A DNA stretch of 64,000 nt from Brevundimonas sp. 357 (lineage in GTDB: Bacteria > Pseudomonadota > Alphaproteobacteria > Caulobacterales > Caulobacteraceae), in the NCBI RefSeq assembly GCF_003938605.1, contig NZ_RHWX01000016.1:1-64000 (forward strand), read 5' to 3'. The translations under genes and the position numbers were made by a program. Position 1 is the first letter of the stretch. Each line of letters starts with the position of its first letter. Under the pieces are notes generated by a model. It was given only the letters and a program-made list of their open reading frames with translations. It did not search any database and was not told the DNA's origin. Shown piece by piece: positions 43,580 to 52,775 of the stretch.

Positions 43580-44443
43580 TTGTCCAGCGTGTCTTCTTCC
43601 CGCCTCCCGCTCGAATCCTGGGGCCGTCGCCTGATGACGCGCGCCGAGGCGTGGGCCGACCGCTCGCGTCTTCGCCGTTACGCCTATGAGTTCCTGTGGT
43701 TCGGGCTGAAGCAGGGGTGGGCGTGTCTGTTCGGCGGGGCGATGCTGGCGCTGATTCTGGGGACGTTTCTGTTCTGGCCTGAGGAAGCGCCGCTGGCGCG
43801 TTATGACTTTCTGGTGCTGGGGGCGCTGGGGATACAGGCGGCGATGCTGGCCTTCCGGCTGGAGAGCTGGGAGGAGGCGCGGGTCATCTTCCTGTTCCAT
43901 GTCGCCGGGACGATCATGGAGCTGTTCAAGACCTATCACGGGTCGTGGATCTATCCGGAAGAGTCGGTGCTGAGGATCGGCGCCGTGCCGCTGTTCTCGG
44001 GCTTCATGTATGCGGCGGTGGGCAGCTATATCGCGCGGGTGCAGCGCATCTTCCATATCCGGGTGAGGCACTATCCGCCGCTGTGGACGACGTGGGTGCT
44101 GGCGGCGGCGATCTACGTCAACTTCTTTGCGCATCACTGGCTGCCGGACATTCGGCTGGCGCTGTTCGCGGCGACGGGGCTGCTGTTTATGCGGGGCTGG
44201 TTCTACTTCACCGCCGACCGGACGCGGCGGTCGATGCCGCTGCTGCTGGGCTATGGGCTGGTGGCGCTGTTCATCTGGTTCGCGGAGAACCTGGGGACGT
44301 TCGCGCGGGCCTGGGTCTATCCGGGGCAGGAGGGCGGATGGGAGATGGTCAGCCTGAACAAGCTGGGGGCGTGGTTCTTGCTGATGATCATCTCGGTGGT
44401 GCTGGTGTCGATCGTGCACCGGCCGGAGGAGGAGCCGAGGTAG
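43580..44443 (+). CDS. DUF817 family membrane protein
   Basis: The 287-residue protein has about eight membrane segments and the DUF817 features FLWFGLKQGWACLFGG, HVAGTIMELFKTYHGSWIYP and IWFAENLGTFARAWVYPGQ. The function is unknown. Composition returns to the normal GC level here, so the islet ends near 43560-43580. The start is uncertain: TTG 43580, GTG 43589 and ATG 43634 are in frame and none has a clear ribosome site. A half copy of repeat A follows the stop. Confidence 0.82.
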   Translation: MSSVSSSRLPLESWGRRLMTRAEAWADRSRLRRYAYEFLWFGLKQGWACLFGGAMLALILGTFLFWPEEAPLARYDFLVLGALGIQAAMLAFRLESWEEARVIFLFHVAGTIMELFKTYHGSWIYPEESVLRIGAVPLFSGFMYAAVGSYIARVQRIFHIRVRHYPPLWTTWVLAAAIYVNFFAHHWLPDIRLALFAATGLLFMRGWFYFTADRTRRSMPLLLGYGLVALFIWFAENLGTFARAWVYPGQEGGWEMVSLNKLGAWFLLMIISVVLVSIVHRPEEEPR

Positions 44444-44448
44444 GGCGT

Positions 44449-44471
44449 CCTTCTCCCACAAGGGGAGAAGG
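44449..44471. repeat. Half copy of repeat family A
   Basis: CCTTCTCCCACAAGGGGAGA plus AGG equals the right-hand terminal arm of the full elements. It sits between the convergent DUF817 and nitroreductase genes and by itself forms a short hairpin, so it may act as a terminator. Confidence 0.8.
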
Positions 44472-44476
44472 GCGCG

Positions 44477-45079
44477 TTACGGGCGCGCCGTCACCTTGTG
44501 CTCCAGGTTCGGGCGGGGGCGCTCCAGCGGGGGCTCGGACAGGGAGCCGACGTGGATGAAGCCGGCGATGCTCTCGCCGTCCTCGACGCCGAACAGGGCG
44601 ACGGCGGCGGGGTCGTAGGAATACCAGTCGGTGATCCAACTGGCCGAATAGCCCAGGGCGTTCGCCGCGTGCTCCAGGTTCATGCAGACGGCGCCGGCGG
44701 ACAGCTGTTGCTCCCAGACCGGCACCTTGTGGCCCTGGATCGGGGTCGAGACGACCATCACGGTCAGCGGCGGGTTGGCCAGCTTGGCCAGGGCGGCGAT
44801 CTCCTTGCCGGTGCGGGCCTGCGCCTCGCCCAGGACGGCCAGGGCCTCGGACAGCTCGGCGCGGCTGCGCGGACCCAGGATGACGAAGCGCCAGGGAAAC
44901 AGCTTGCCGTGGTCCGGCGTGCGGGCGCCCAGCAGCAGCATCTGCTCGATCTCGGCGTCCGAGGGGCCGGGCAGGGCCAGCGACTGGGCCGGGGCCGAGC
45001 GGCGCACGGCCAGGCGCGACAGCAGCTCGTCCGAACGGACGGGCAGGGGCAGGGCGGAAGCGAGGTCTGACTGGCTCAT
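44477..45079 (-). CDS. Nitroreductase family protein
   Basis: This 200-residue FMN-binding enzyme resembles the YdjA branch of small nitroreductases: SRLAVRRSAPAQSL (FMN phosphate contact), then LLLGARTPDHGKLFPWRFVI and SAGAVCMNLEHAANALGY, with the C-terminal GFIHVGS. It probably reduces nitro or quinone compounds with NAD(P)H; the substrate is unknown. ATG 45079 is 45 bases from the divergent NUDIX gene. Confidence 0.9.
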   Translation of the reverse strand: MSQSDLASALPLPVRSDELLSRLAVRRSAPAQSLALPGPSDAEIEQMLLLGARTPDHGKLFPWRFVILGPRSRAELSEALAVLGEAQARTGKEIAALAKLANPPLTVMVVSTPIQGHKVPVWEQQLSAGAVCMNLEHAANALGYSASWITDWYSYDPAAVALFGVEDGESIAGFIHVGSLSEPPLERPRPNLEHKVTARP

Positions 45080-45124
45080 GGCCGATAGCTAGGCTTTCGG
45101 GACGCGCTGCGCCATAGCAGGGGC

Positions 45125-45754
45125 ATGAGTCAGATCCGCGACATCAAGCCTCGCTGGGCCGAGGGCCTGCCGGACACGCCGCCGTGGCGCAGCCTGGGGA
45201 GCAGCGTCCTGGTCGACACGCCGTGGATGCGGGTGACGCGCCACCCGGCGATCGCGCCGACGGGGGCTGACGCCGACTATGTGGTCGTGCGGCCGAAGAA
45301 TGTAGGGACGGGCGTGCTGCCGCTGCATGACGACGGGACGGTCAGTCTGGTCGGGCAGCACCGCTTCGCCCTGATGCGCTATTCGTGGGAGATGCCCGAG
45401 GGCGGGGCGCCGGAGGGCGAGGATCCGTTCGAGGCCGTGAAGCGCGAACTGGCCGAGGAGGCGGGGCTGACGGCGCAGCACTGGCGCGGGGCGCTGGACC
45501 TGGACCTGTCCAACTCCATCACCGACGAGCGGGCGATGGCCTGGGTGGCCTGGGGTTTGAGCGAGACCGAGACGGCGCCGGACGAGACGGAGGTCTTTCT
45601 GACGGCGCGCGTGCCGTTCCGCGATCTGATGGCCGAGATCGCGCGAGGGGCGGTGCGCGACGGGCTGACGGTGGCGACGGCGTACCGCGCCTACCATATG
45701 GCGCGGGAGGGCGAACTGCCGGCCGCGCTGGCGCGCGCCATGCTGGGCGCGTAG
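45125..45754 (+). CDS. NUDIX hydrolase (ADP-ribose pyrophosphatase-like)
   Basis: The 209-residue protein has an intact NUDIX box, GGAPEGEDPFEAVKREL then AEEAGL, matching Gx5Ex7REUxEExGU. It is probably a cytosolic hydrolase of a nucleotide sugar or ADP-ribose. The C-terminal region TVATAYRAYHMAREGELP is helical. It lies 29 bases before cysE on the same strand and may be co-transcribed. Confidence 0.88.
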   Translation: MSQIRDIKPRWAEGLPDTPPWRSLGSSVLVDTPWMRVTRHPAIAPTGADADYVVVRPKNVGTGVLPLHDDGTVSLVGQHRFALMRYSWEMPEGGAPEGEDPFEAVKRELAEEAGLTAQHWRGALDLDLSNSITDERAMAWVAWGLSETETAPDETEVFLTARVPFRDLMAEIARGAVRDGLTVATAYRAYHMAREGELPAALARAMLGA

Positions 45755-45783
45755 GATCGCCGCCTGAATTCGAAGGAAGCCTG

Positions 45784-46605
45784 ATGGCCAAGCTGGAAGT
45801 CGTGCCGAAGCAGCCGGACCTGTGGGCGCAGTTGCGCGCCGCCGCCGAAGACGCTGCGCGCGAGGAGCCGCGCCTGGCGTCGCAGCTGAACGCCGTCGTC
45901 CTGGCGCACGAGGATTTCGCCGGGGCGCTGAGCTTCCAGATCGCGCGCAAGCTGGGCGATGCGGAACTGGGGGCCATGACGGTGCGCGAGGTGGCTCTGT
46001 CGGCCTTCGCCGCCGATCCGGGCATCGTCGCCGCCGCCGAGGCGGACCTGAAGGCGGTGCAGGAGCGCGATCCGGCGATCCGGTCGCTGTTGCAGCCCTT
46101 CATGTATTTCAAGGGGTTCCAGGCGCTGCAGGCCTGGCGCGTGGCGCACTGGCTGTGGGAGCACGACCGCGACACCCTGGCCTTCCATTTCCAGAGCCGG
46201 ATTTCGGAGCTGTTCCAGCTGGACATCCACCCGGCGGCGCGGATCGGCTCGGGCGTCTTTCTGGACCACGGCACGGGCATCGTCATCGGCGAGACGGCGG
46301 TGGTGGGCGACGAGGTGTCCATGCTGCACGCCGTGACCCTGGGCGGGACCGGGGCCGAGCGCGGCGACCGCCATCCGAAGATCGGGCGCGGCGTCCTGCT
46401 GGGCGCGGGGGCCAAGGTGCTGGGCAACATCACGGTCGGCGACTACGCCAAGGTGGCGTCGGGTTCGGTGGTGCTGAAGCCGGTGCCGGCGGGCTGCACC
46501 GTGGCGGGGGTGCCTGCAAGGCTGGTCAACTGCCCGACCGACGCCACGCCTGCGCGGACCATGGACCATACGCTGTCCGACATCGTCTATGACTTCGTGA
46601 TCTGA
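45784..46605 (+). CDS. cysE: Serine O-acetyltransferase
   Basis: CysE makes O-acetylserine from serine and acetyl-CoA for cysteine synthesis. The 273-residue protein has the N-terminal helical domain (DLWAQLRAAAEDAAREEP) and the left-handed beta helix with catalytic DIHPAARIGSGVFLDHGTG, VSMLHAVTLGGTG and the C-terminal tail ending in Ile, which typically docks into O-acetylserine sulfhydrylase. ATG 45784 has GAAGGA upstream. Together with the transsulfuration pair at 34.3-36.9 kb it gives the cell two routes to cysteine. Confidence 0.95.
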   Translation: MAKLEVVPKQPDLWAQLRAAAEDAAREEPRLASQLNAVVLAHEDFAGALSFQIARKLGDAELGAMTVREVALSAFAADPGIVAAAEADLKAVQERDPAIRSLLQPFMYFKGFQALQAWRVAHWLWEHDRDTLAFHFQSRISELFQLDIHPAARIGSGVFLDHGTGIVIGETAVVGDEVSMLHAVTLGGTGAERGDRHPKIGRGVLLGAGAKVLGNITVGDYAKVASGSVVLKPVPAGCTVAGVPARLVNCPTDATPARTMDHTLSDIVYDFVI

Positions 46606-46722
46606 CGGCGGCTGCTGCGCCTGTGGACGCCTGACGCGCGGGCTTCCCAATCCGGGGAGGCTTCTCTAGGGTCCGCAGCCAACGACATGCGCCCCTCCCG
46701 GCGCCAAAGCGAGGCTGACCCC

Positions 46723-46929
46723 GTGACCGAGAACGATCTGAAGCGCGTCGAGACGCACCTGAAGCGCACCTTCAACCACGGCGGCATCAAGGTGAAGGCC
46801 CGCAAGGTCGCCGATTCCGCCGAAGTCTATGTCGATGACGAGTTCATCGGCGTGGTGTTCGAAGATGAGGACGAAGCCGGCTCCTTCATGTTCGAAATGG
46901 CCATCCTGGCGGAAGACCTGCCGGAATAA
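46723..46929 (+). CDS. DUF3126 family protein
   Basis: The 68-residue acidic/basic protein matches DUF3126: KRVETHLKRTFNHGGIKVKA, then VYVDDEFIGVVFEDEDEAG. It is small, cytosolic and of unknown function, mostly found in alphaproteobacteria. GTG 46723 gives the usual family start; ATG 46687 would add 12 residues. A strong terminator follows. Confidence 0.85.
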   Translation: MTENDLKRVETHLKRTFNHGGIKVKARKVADSAEVYVDDEFIGVVFEDEDEAGSFMFEMAILAEDLPE

Positions 46930-46950
46930 GCCGTCTCAGCCATGAGAATT

Positions 46951-46988
46951 GAAGAAGGCCGGAGAGGGCGTCCTCTCCGGCCTTCTTT
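46951..46988. terminator. Terminator between the DUF3126 and H1-like genes
   Basis: GAAGGCCGGAGAGG pairs with CCTCTCCGGCCTTC, with T-rich tails on both strands, so it may work in both directions. Confidence 0.88.
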
Positions 46989-47009
46989 GCATTTGGGATC
47001 AGCGTTCGA

Positions 47010-47615
47010 TCACCAGCCGAACAGACGGGCGAAGAAGCCCTTCTTCTGCGGGGCGGGAGCCTCGACCGGCTTGATCGGCTCGGCGGCGGGCTTGGGCGCC
47101 GTGGCCTGAACGGGCGGCTCGACCGGAGCGGGGGGCGCAGCGACGACCGGCTCAGGCTTCGGCGCGGGCTTGGTCTCGGCGATGGGCGCGGGGGCGAGGG
47201 ATGCGGCGACCGGCGTCTCGACCGGGGTCGGAGCGGCGGCCTTGGGCGCGGCGGGCTTCTTGGGCGCAGCGGCCTTCTTCGGCGCGGCGGCCTTGGCCGT
47301 GGTCGCCTTTGCTGCAGCCGGAGCCTTCGGCGTTGCGGGCTTCTTGGCGGCCGGCGTCTTAGCGGCGGTCTTTGGCGCGGCGGTCTTTGGTGCGGTTGCT
47401 GCCTTCGGCGCAGCGGCGGTCTTGGCCGCAGCAGGCTTGGCCGCCTTGGGCGCAGCCGCCTTGGCCGGGGCCTTTGTCGCGGCGGGCGCCTTTACGGCCT
47501 TGGGCTTGGCGTCAGCTTTTGTCGCTGTCGCGCTCGACTTTGCCGCCGGTTTCGGCTTGGAAGCGGCGGAGGCCGCTTTCGCGGCAGGTTTCGTTTCAGA
47601 CGGTGCTTTGGCCAT
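47010..47615 (-). CDS. Ala/Lys/Pro-rich histone H1-like protein
   Basis: The 201-residue protein is low complexity: repeats of AAPK, AAKP and APKKA over residues about 10-130, then a Pro/Val/Ala segment, then a short tail QKKGFFARLFGW. The Lys-rich part resembles the DNA-binding tails of H1-like bacterial proteins; the tail may be an amphipathic, membrane- or partner-binding helix. ATG 47615 has GGGGAG upstream. It is divergent from prmA. It could be a nucleoid protein or a membrane-linked tether; the sequence does not decide. Confidence 0.72.
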   Translation of the reverse strand: MAKAPSETKPAAKAASAASKPKPAAKSSATATKADAKPKAVKAPAATKAPAKAAAPKAAKPAAAKTAAAPKAATAPKTAAPKTAAKTPAAKKPATPKAPAAAKATTAKAAAPKKAAAPKKPAAPKAAAPTPVETPVAASLAPAPIAETKPAPKPEPVVAAPPAPVEPPVQATAPKPAAEPIKPVEAPAPQKKGFFARLFGW

Positions 47616-47696
47616 AAACTCCCCGACCCCTCGTTGGACACGGGCGTAAGAACCAAGCCCGCACTGGCGATTCGTCATTATAACGGTGTTTGAGAA

Positions 47697-48563
47697 ATGT
47701 CCGAATCCGCAGTTCAGGTGATCGCGCGCGGCGATCGCGCCCCGGCCGAAGCCGCCGCCGCCGCCATCGACGCCAACCCCCTGTTGGAGAATGCGACCTA
47801 TTCCATCCTGGAAGAGGACGAGGACAAGGAAATCTGGCGCATCGACGCCTTCCCCACGACCGATGAAGAGGCCGAGGGCATCGCCGAAATCCTGCGCGCC
47901 ACGCCGGGGCTGGAGGTCGTGGTCGAGAAGCTGGCCGACGCCGACTGGCTGGCCATGAGCCTGTCGGGCCTGCCGCCGGTCGAGGCCGGGCGCTTCTTCG
48001 TCTATGGCGCGCACGATCAGGGCAAGGTGCCCGAGGGGCGGGTCAACCTGAAGATCGACGCGGGCGCCGCCTTCGGAACCGGCCACCACGGCACGACGGT
48101 CGGCTGCCTGGAGGCGTTCGACAATCTGCTGAAGACCGAGACGTTCGAGAAGGTTCTGGACGTCGGCTGCGGCACGGGCGTGCTGGCCATTGCAGCGGCC
48201 AAGACAGGTTCGCCCATCGCCGTCGGCACCGACATCGACGAGCCCTCGGCCCGCATCGCCAATGAGAACGCCCAGATCAACGACGCCAAGTGCGACTTCT
48301 ACTTCGCTGACGGCCTGAGCGATGCGCGCATCGCCCAGCACGCGCCCTATGATCTGGTGTTCGCCAACATCCTGGCGGCGCCGCTAGTGCATCTGGCGCC
48401 CGAGATCGGCGCGGCGCTGAAGACGGGCGGGGTCGCCATCCTGTCGGGTCTGCTGCGCACGCAGGAGGAGCGGGTGCTGGAGGCCTATCTGCCGCTGGGC
48501 TTCGTGGTGGAGCAGACGATCCATCATGATGCGTGGAGCGCGCTGCAACTGCGCAAGAAGTAG
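47697..48563 (+). CDS. prmA: Ribosomal protein L11 methyltransferase
   Basis: This class I SAM-dependent enzyme trimethylates ribosomal protein L11. The 288-residue product has the SAM motif [17 protein letters not shown], then [17 protein letters not shown], and the acceptor motif [11 protein letters not shown] (the N-I/P-L type). The FGTGHHGTT segment is typical of PrmA. It is followed by repeat A copy 3 and then a peptidase gene. Confidence 0.93.
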   Translation: MSESAVQVIARGDRAPAEAAAAAIDANPLLENATYSILEEDEDKEIWRIDAFPTTDEEAEGIAEILRATPGLEVVVEKLADADWLAMSLSGLPPVEAGRFFVYGAHDQGKVPEGRVNLKIDAGAAFGTGHHGTTVGCLEAFDNLLKTETFEKVLDVGCGTGVLAIAAAKTGSPIAVGTDIDEPSARIANENAQINDAKCDFYFADGLSDARIAQHAPYDLVFANILAAPLVHLAPEIGAALKTGGVAILSGLLRTQEERVLEAYLPLGFVVEQTIHHDAWSALQLRKK

Positions 48564-48574
48564 GGCGCAAACTC

Positions 48575-48715
48575 CCTTCTCCCCTTGTGGGAGAAGGTGG
48601 CTCGCGAAGCGAGACGGATGAGGGGTTGCTGGACATCGAAATCCGGCAACCCCTTTTGCGTTGAGAAACCCCTCATCCGCCCCTCCGGGGCGCCTTCTCC
48701 CACAAGGGGAGAAGG
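48575..48715. repeat. Palindromic repeat element, family A, copy 3
   Basis: A 141-base element with the same terminal arms as copies 1 and 2. Its inner hairpins are CTCGC-GAA-GCGAG (left) and GCCCC-TCC-GGGGC (right), so they keep pairing while the sequences differ. It lies between two genes on the same strand and ends 14 bases before the peptidase start. Confidence 0.85.
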
Positions 48716-48729
48716 GTATAAGAGCCCTC

Positions 48730-50553
48730 ATGCGCCAGACATTCAACGAAACCACCGATCCGTCCTTCGGGGCCAAGCACCTGCCTCTGCTCCGCGCCGA
48801 GATGGCCAAGCAGGGCCTCGACGGCCTGCTGGTCCCGCATGAGGACGAGCATCAGAACGAATACCTGCCCGACGCCAATGAGCGGCTGGCGTGGGTCAGC
48901 GGCTTCACCGGCTCGGCCGGGGCGGGCGTGGTGCTGAAGGACAAGGCGGCGGTCTTCGTCGACGGCCGCTATACGGTGCAGGCCAAGGCCCAGACGGACG
49001 AGGCCCTGTTCGAGCGCCAGCCGCTGAACACGCTGGCCGACTGGCTGACGGCCGTGCCGTCTGGCTCGGTGATCGGCTATGATCCGCGCCTGCACAGCCC
49101 CGATGCGCTGGCGACCTTGCGCGCGGCGGTCGAGAAGGCCGGGGCGACGCTGAGGGCGGTCGAGGCCAATCCGATCGACCTGGCCTGGGGCGCCGCCCGC
49201 CCGGCCCAGCCGCAGGCGCCGGTGGTGCCGCATGAGGATCGCTATTCCGGCGAGGACGCTGCGTCGAAGCGCGCCCGCATCGGCAAGGCCATCCTTGATG
49301 CCGGGGCCGAGGTCGCCGTGCTGACGGCGCCGTCTTCGCTGGCCTGGCTGTTCAACATTCGCGGCGGCGACGTGATCCGCACGCCCCTGCCGCTGGGACA
49401 GGCGGTGGTGAAGGCGGACGGGACGGCGCGCATCTTCCTCGATCCGGCCAAGGTGACGAACCAACTGCCCGGCTGGTTGGGCGACGCCGTGACGCTGGAG
49501 GCGCCCGAGGCGCTGCCGGGCGCGCTGGACGCCCTGTCGGGGCGCAAGGTGATGATCGATCCGGCCGTGTCCTCGGCCTGGTATTTCGATCGGCTGGAAG
49601 CGGCGGGCGCCGCCATCGTGCGCGGCATGGACCCCTGCGCCCTGCCGCGCGCCCAGAAGAACGCCGTCGAGATCGAAGGCAGCCGTCAGGCGCACATACG
49701 CGACGGCGCGGCTCTGACCCGCTTCCTGCACTGGGTCGACACGGTGGCCCAGAAGACGCTGCCGGACGAGCGGGCGGTGGTCGAGGCGCTGGAGGGCTTC
49801 CGCGAGGCGACGGGGATGCTGAAGGATCTGTCCTTCGACACCATCGCGGGGGTCGGGCCGAACGGCGCCCTGCCGCACTACAAGCCGGTCGGCGCCAAGA
49901 TCCGGCCGATGGAGGCGGGTTCGCTGCTGCTGGTGGACGGCGGCGGTCAGTATCTGGACGGGACCACGGACGTGACCCGCACCATGGCCATCGGCGAGGG
50001 CACGGCCGATCAGCGCCGGATGTTCACCCTGGTCCTGAAGGGCCACATCGCCATGGCCGTGATCCGCTTCCCGGCCGGGACCAGCGGGCGTCAGCTGGAC
50101 GCCATTGCGCGCCAGCCGCTGTGGAACGCGGGCTTCGACTTCGACCACGGCACCGGCCACGGCGTCGGATCCTATCTGGGCGTGCACGAAGGGCCGCAGC
50201 GCATCGCCGGATGGGGCACGGATCAGCCGCTGCTGACCGGCATGATCCTGTCGAACGAGCCGGGCTATTACCGCGAGGGCGAGTGGGGCATCCGCATCGA
50301 GACCCTGCAGGTCGTTACGCCCCCGGCCCAGGTGCCGGGCGGCGAGCGGCCGATGCACGGGTTCGAGCAACTGACGCTGGCGCCGCTGGACCGCCGCCTG
50401 ATCGATGTGGCGCTGCTGACGGCGGACGAGCGGGCCTATGTGGACGCCTATCACGCCGAGGTTCTGGCCAAGGTCGGGCCTCTGCTGGCGGACGGCGTGC
50501 AGAAGGACGAGGCGGCGCTGGAATGGCTGAAGGCGCAGACGGCGCCGCTCTGA
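48730..50553 (+). CDS. Xaa-Pro aminopeptidase (M24 family)
   Basis: This 607-residue M24 metallopeptidase releases the N-terminal residue before proline. The N-terminal creatinase-like domains hold LLVPHEDEHQNEYLP and SGFTGSAGAGVV. The catalytic domain has the metal ligands in LLLVDGGGQYLDGTTDVTRT, in GTGHGVGSYLGVHEGP, in SNEPGYY and in IRIETLQ. ATG 48730 is the natural start; the frame upstream runs into repeat A. Length is usual for the three-domain form found in proteobacteria and eukaryotes. Confidence 0.94.
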   Translation: MRQTFNETTDPSFGAKHLPLLRAEMAKQGLDGLLVPHEDEHQNEYLPDANERLAWVSGFTGSAGAGVVLKDKAAVFVDGRYTVQAKAQTDEALFERQPLNTLADWLTAVPSGSVIGYDPRLHSPDALATLRAAVEKAGATLRAVEANPIDLAWGAARPAQPQAPVVPHEDRYSGEDAASKRARIGKAILDAGAEVAVLTAPSSLAWLFNIRGGDVIRTPLPLGQAVVKADGTARIFLDPAKVTNQLPGWLGDAVTLEAPEALPGALDALSGRKVMIDPAVSSAWYFDRLEAAGAAIVRGMDPCALPRAQKNAVEIEGSRQAHIRDGAALTRFLHWVDTVAQKTLPDERAVVEALEGFREATGMLKDLSFDTIAGVGPNGALPHYKPVGAKIRPMEAGSLLLVDGGGQYLDGTTDVTRTMAIGEGTADQRRMFTLVLKGHIAMAVIRFPAGTSGRQLDAIARQPLWNAGFDFDHGTGHGVGSYLGVHEGPQRIAGWGTDQPLLTGMILSNEPGYYREGEWGIRIETLQVVTPPAQVPGGERPMHGFEQLTLAPLDRRLIDVALLTADERAYVDAYHAEVLAKVGPLLADGVQKDEAALEWLKAQTAPL

Positions 50554-50557
50554 TCCG

Positions 50558-50926
50558 ATGATCGGCGCCATCGCCCTGCTGCTCGTCTGCCAGTTGGCGG
50601 GCGAGGTGATCCACCGGCTGACGGGCCTGCCCCTGCCGGGGTCGGTGATCGGCATGGTGCTGTTGCTGGCGTGGCTGGCCCTCGTTCCGAGGGAGCGGCT
50701 GACGCTGACGCAGGTGACGGGCTGGCTGACGGCGCATCTGTCGATCATGTTCGTGCCCGCCGCCGTCGGTGTGATGGAGGAGGGGGCGATCCTGTCGCGC
50801 CATGGCCTCGGTATCGTCGTGGCGGTGGCGGTTTCCACCCTGCTGACGCTGGCGGTGACGGCGCTGGTGTTCCGCGCCGTGGCGCGGCGGGGTGAGGCGG
50901 GCGACGAAGAAGAGGGCGTGTCGTGA
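50558..50926 (+). CDS. CidA/LrgA family membrane protein
   Basis: The 122-residue protein has four membrane segments and the family segments GLPLPGSVIGMVLLL and MFVPAAVGVMEE. CidA/LrgA proteins are holin-like and, in Gram-positive bacteria, affect murein hydrolase activity and pyruvate uptake; the role in alphaproteobacteria is unclear. It starts 4 bases after the peptidase stop and overlaps the LrgB gene by 4 bases (GTGA), so the two are coupled. Confidence 0.9.
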   Translation: MIGAIALLLVCQLAGEVIHRLTGLPLPGSVIGMVLLLAWLALVPRERLTLTQVTGWLTAHLSIMFVPAAVGVMEEGAILSRHGLGIVVAVAVSTLLTLAVTALVFRAVARRGEAGDEEEGVS

Positions 50927-51615
50927 GCGGTCTGATCGCGACGCCTCTGCTGTGGCTGGCGGTGACGCTGGTGGTGTTCGAAGCGGCGGATATCCTGTCG
51001 CGGCGCAGCGGGCGTCATCCGTTGTGCCATCCGGTGCTGCTGGCGACCCCGGTGCTGATCGGAATCCTGCTGGCGACGAAGACGCCCTATCCGACCTACG
51101 CCGAGGCGACGCAGGTGCTGGGCTTCCTGCTGGGACCGGCGGTGGTGGGGCTGGCCGTGCCGATCTGGGCGCAGCGGGCGACGATCCGGCGGTTGGCCAA
51201 ACCGCTGACCTGCGCCCTGCTGGCGGGGGCCGCGACAGCCATCTTCAGCGCCGTGGGCATCGTCTGGCTGTTCGGCGCGCCGGCTGAGATCATGGCCTCC
51301 ATCGCCCCGCGCGCCACGACGACGCCGGTGGGGATGGCTGTGGCCTCTCAGTTGGGGGGCATACCGGCTCTGGCGGCGGTGATCGTGCTGATGTCGGGGG
51401 TGTTCGGGGCGATGACGGCGACGCCGCTGCTGAACCTGCTGAAGATCAGGGACTGGCGGGCGAGGGGCTTTGCGGTCGGGGTGTCGGCGCACGGCTTCGG
51501 GGCGGCGCGGGCGTTTCAGGTGGATCCGACGGCGGGCGCCTTCGCCAGCCTGGGCATGGCGCTGAACGCCGTGGCGACGGCGACCATCCTGTCGGTTGTG
51601 GCCGGTCTGATTTGA
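50923..51615 (+). CDS. LrgB family membrane protein
   Basis: The 230-residue partner of LrgA has about seven membrane segments and the LrgB features SGRHPLCHPVLLATPV, ATQVLGFLLGPAVVGLAVP, IAPRATTTPVGMAV and VSAHGFGAARAFQ. It probably forms a complex with the preceding protein in the inner membrane. The GTG start overlaps the lrgA stop. Confidence 0.92.
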   Translation: MSGLIATPLLWLAVTLVVFEAADILSRRSGRHPLCHPVLLATPVLIGILLATKTPYPTYAEATQVLGFLLGPAVVGLAVPIWAQRATIRRLAKPLTCALLAGAATAIFSAVGIVWLFGAPAEIMASIAPRATTTPVGMAVASQLGGIPALAAVIVLMSGVFGAMTATPLLNLLKIRDWRARGFAVGVSAHGFGAARAFQVDPTAGAFASLGMALNAVATATILSVVAGLI

Positions 51616-51707
51616 GGCGCGCCCCTTGAAATAAGGCCATACGGCGCCCATCTGAAGAGCGTCGGCGGATGCGCCGCCGACCCCCTCACATCAGAAGGAA
51701 TGCGCGG

Positions 51708-52691
51708 ATGAAGATGCGCAAGCTGGGCCGTAACGGCCCTGAGGTCTCGGCCGTCGGTCTGGGCTGCATGGGCATGAGCGCCTTTTACGGCGCAGCGGAC
51801 GAGGCCCAATCCATTGCGGTGATCCACCGCGCGCTCGACCTGGGCGTCACCCTGTTCGATACGGCCGAGATGTACGGCCCCCACACCAATGAAGTCCTGG
51901 TGGGCAAGGCGCTGAAGGACCGGCGCGACAAGGCCTTCATCGCCACCAAGTTCGGCATCAACCGGCAGCCGGACGGTTCGGCCGTCACCGACGGCTCACC
52001 CGCGAACGTGCGCCGCGCGGTCGAGGGCAGCCTCAGCCGTCTGGGCGTCGATCATATCGACCTCTATTACCAGCACCGCATCGACCCCAATACGCCGATC
52101 GAGGAGACGGTCGGGGCGATGGCCGAGCTGGTGAAGGAGGGCAAGGTTCGCTTCCTTGGCCTGTCCGAAGCGGCGCCCGCCACCCTGCGCCGCGCCCATG
52201 CCGAGCATTCGATCACGGCGCTTCAGACCGAATATTCGCTGTGGAGCCGCGACCCGGAAGACGAGCTTCTGGGCGTGGTGCGCGAACTGGGCATCGGCTT
52301 CGTGCCCTACAGCCCGCTGGGCCGGGGCTTCCTGTCGGGCGAGATCAAGTCGATCGACGATCTGGCGCCCGACGACTTCCGCCGTACCAATCCGCGCTTT
52401 GCGGGCGACAACTTCCAGAAGAACCTCGATCTGGTCGATGCGGTCGGCGCCATCGCGGCGGACAAGGGCGTGACGGCGGCGCAACTGGCCCTGGCCTGGG
52501 TGCTGGCGCAGGGAGAGGATCTGGTCCCCATCCCCGGCACGCGCCGGATCGCGACGCTGGAGCAGAATGCGGCGGCGGCGGACATCGTGCTGACGCCGGA
52601 TGATCTGGCGCGGATCGAAGCCGTCTTCCCGCGCGGAGCGGCGGCGGGCGAACGCTACGCGCCCGGCGGCATGAGCTCGCTGAACCGCTGA
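51708..52691 (+). CDS. Aldo/keto reductase
   Basis: This 327-residue NADPH-dependent oxidoreductase has the AKR barrel: [12 protein letters not shown] near the N terminus, the catalytic Asp/Tyr of FDTAEMYGP, Lys in FIATKFG, His in YYQHRID, and the cofactor-binding [14 protein letters not shown] at the C terminus. It falls in the YhdN/AKR11-13 group that reduces aldehydes and ketones; the substrate is unknown. ATG 51708 is preferred, with AGAAGG upstream. A strong terminator follows. Confidence 0.92.
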   Translation: MKMRKLGRNGPEVSAVGLGCMGMSAFYGAADEAQSIAVIHRALDLGVTLFDTAEMYGPHTNEVLVGKALKDRRDKAFIATKFGINRQPDGSAVTDGSPANVRRAVEGSLSRLGVDHIDLYYQHRIDPNTPIEETVGAMAELVKEGKVRFLGLSEAAPATLRRAHAEHSITALQTEYSLWSRDPEDELLGVVRELGIGFVPYSPLGRGFLSGEIKSIDDLAPDDFRRTNPRFAGDNFQKNLDLVDAVGAIAADKGVTAAQLALAWVLAQGEDLVPIPGTRRIATLEQNAAAADIVLTPDDLARIEAVFPRGAAAGERYAPGGMSSLNR

Positions 52692-52696
52692 TGTGA

Positions 52697-52732
52697 AAAC
52701 GCCTCCCTCGCGATCGCGGGGGAGGCGTTTTT
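52697..52732 (+). terminator. Rho-independent terminator of the aldo/keto reductase gene
   Basis: AACGCCTCCC pairs with GGGAGGCGTT around CTCGCGATCGCGG, followed by five U. Confidence 0.92.
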
Positions 52733-52775
52733 CATGGCTGGATTGATGTTGAGGGCTGGTTGCTACCTTAGCTCC

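Noticed and set aside
48673-51651. A 992-codon open frame on the minus strand opposite the Xaa-Pro aminopeptidase and lrgAB
   Set aside because: All three plus-strand genes have clear family motifs. The antisense frame has none and a composition typical of shadows.
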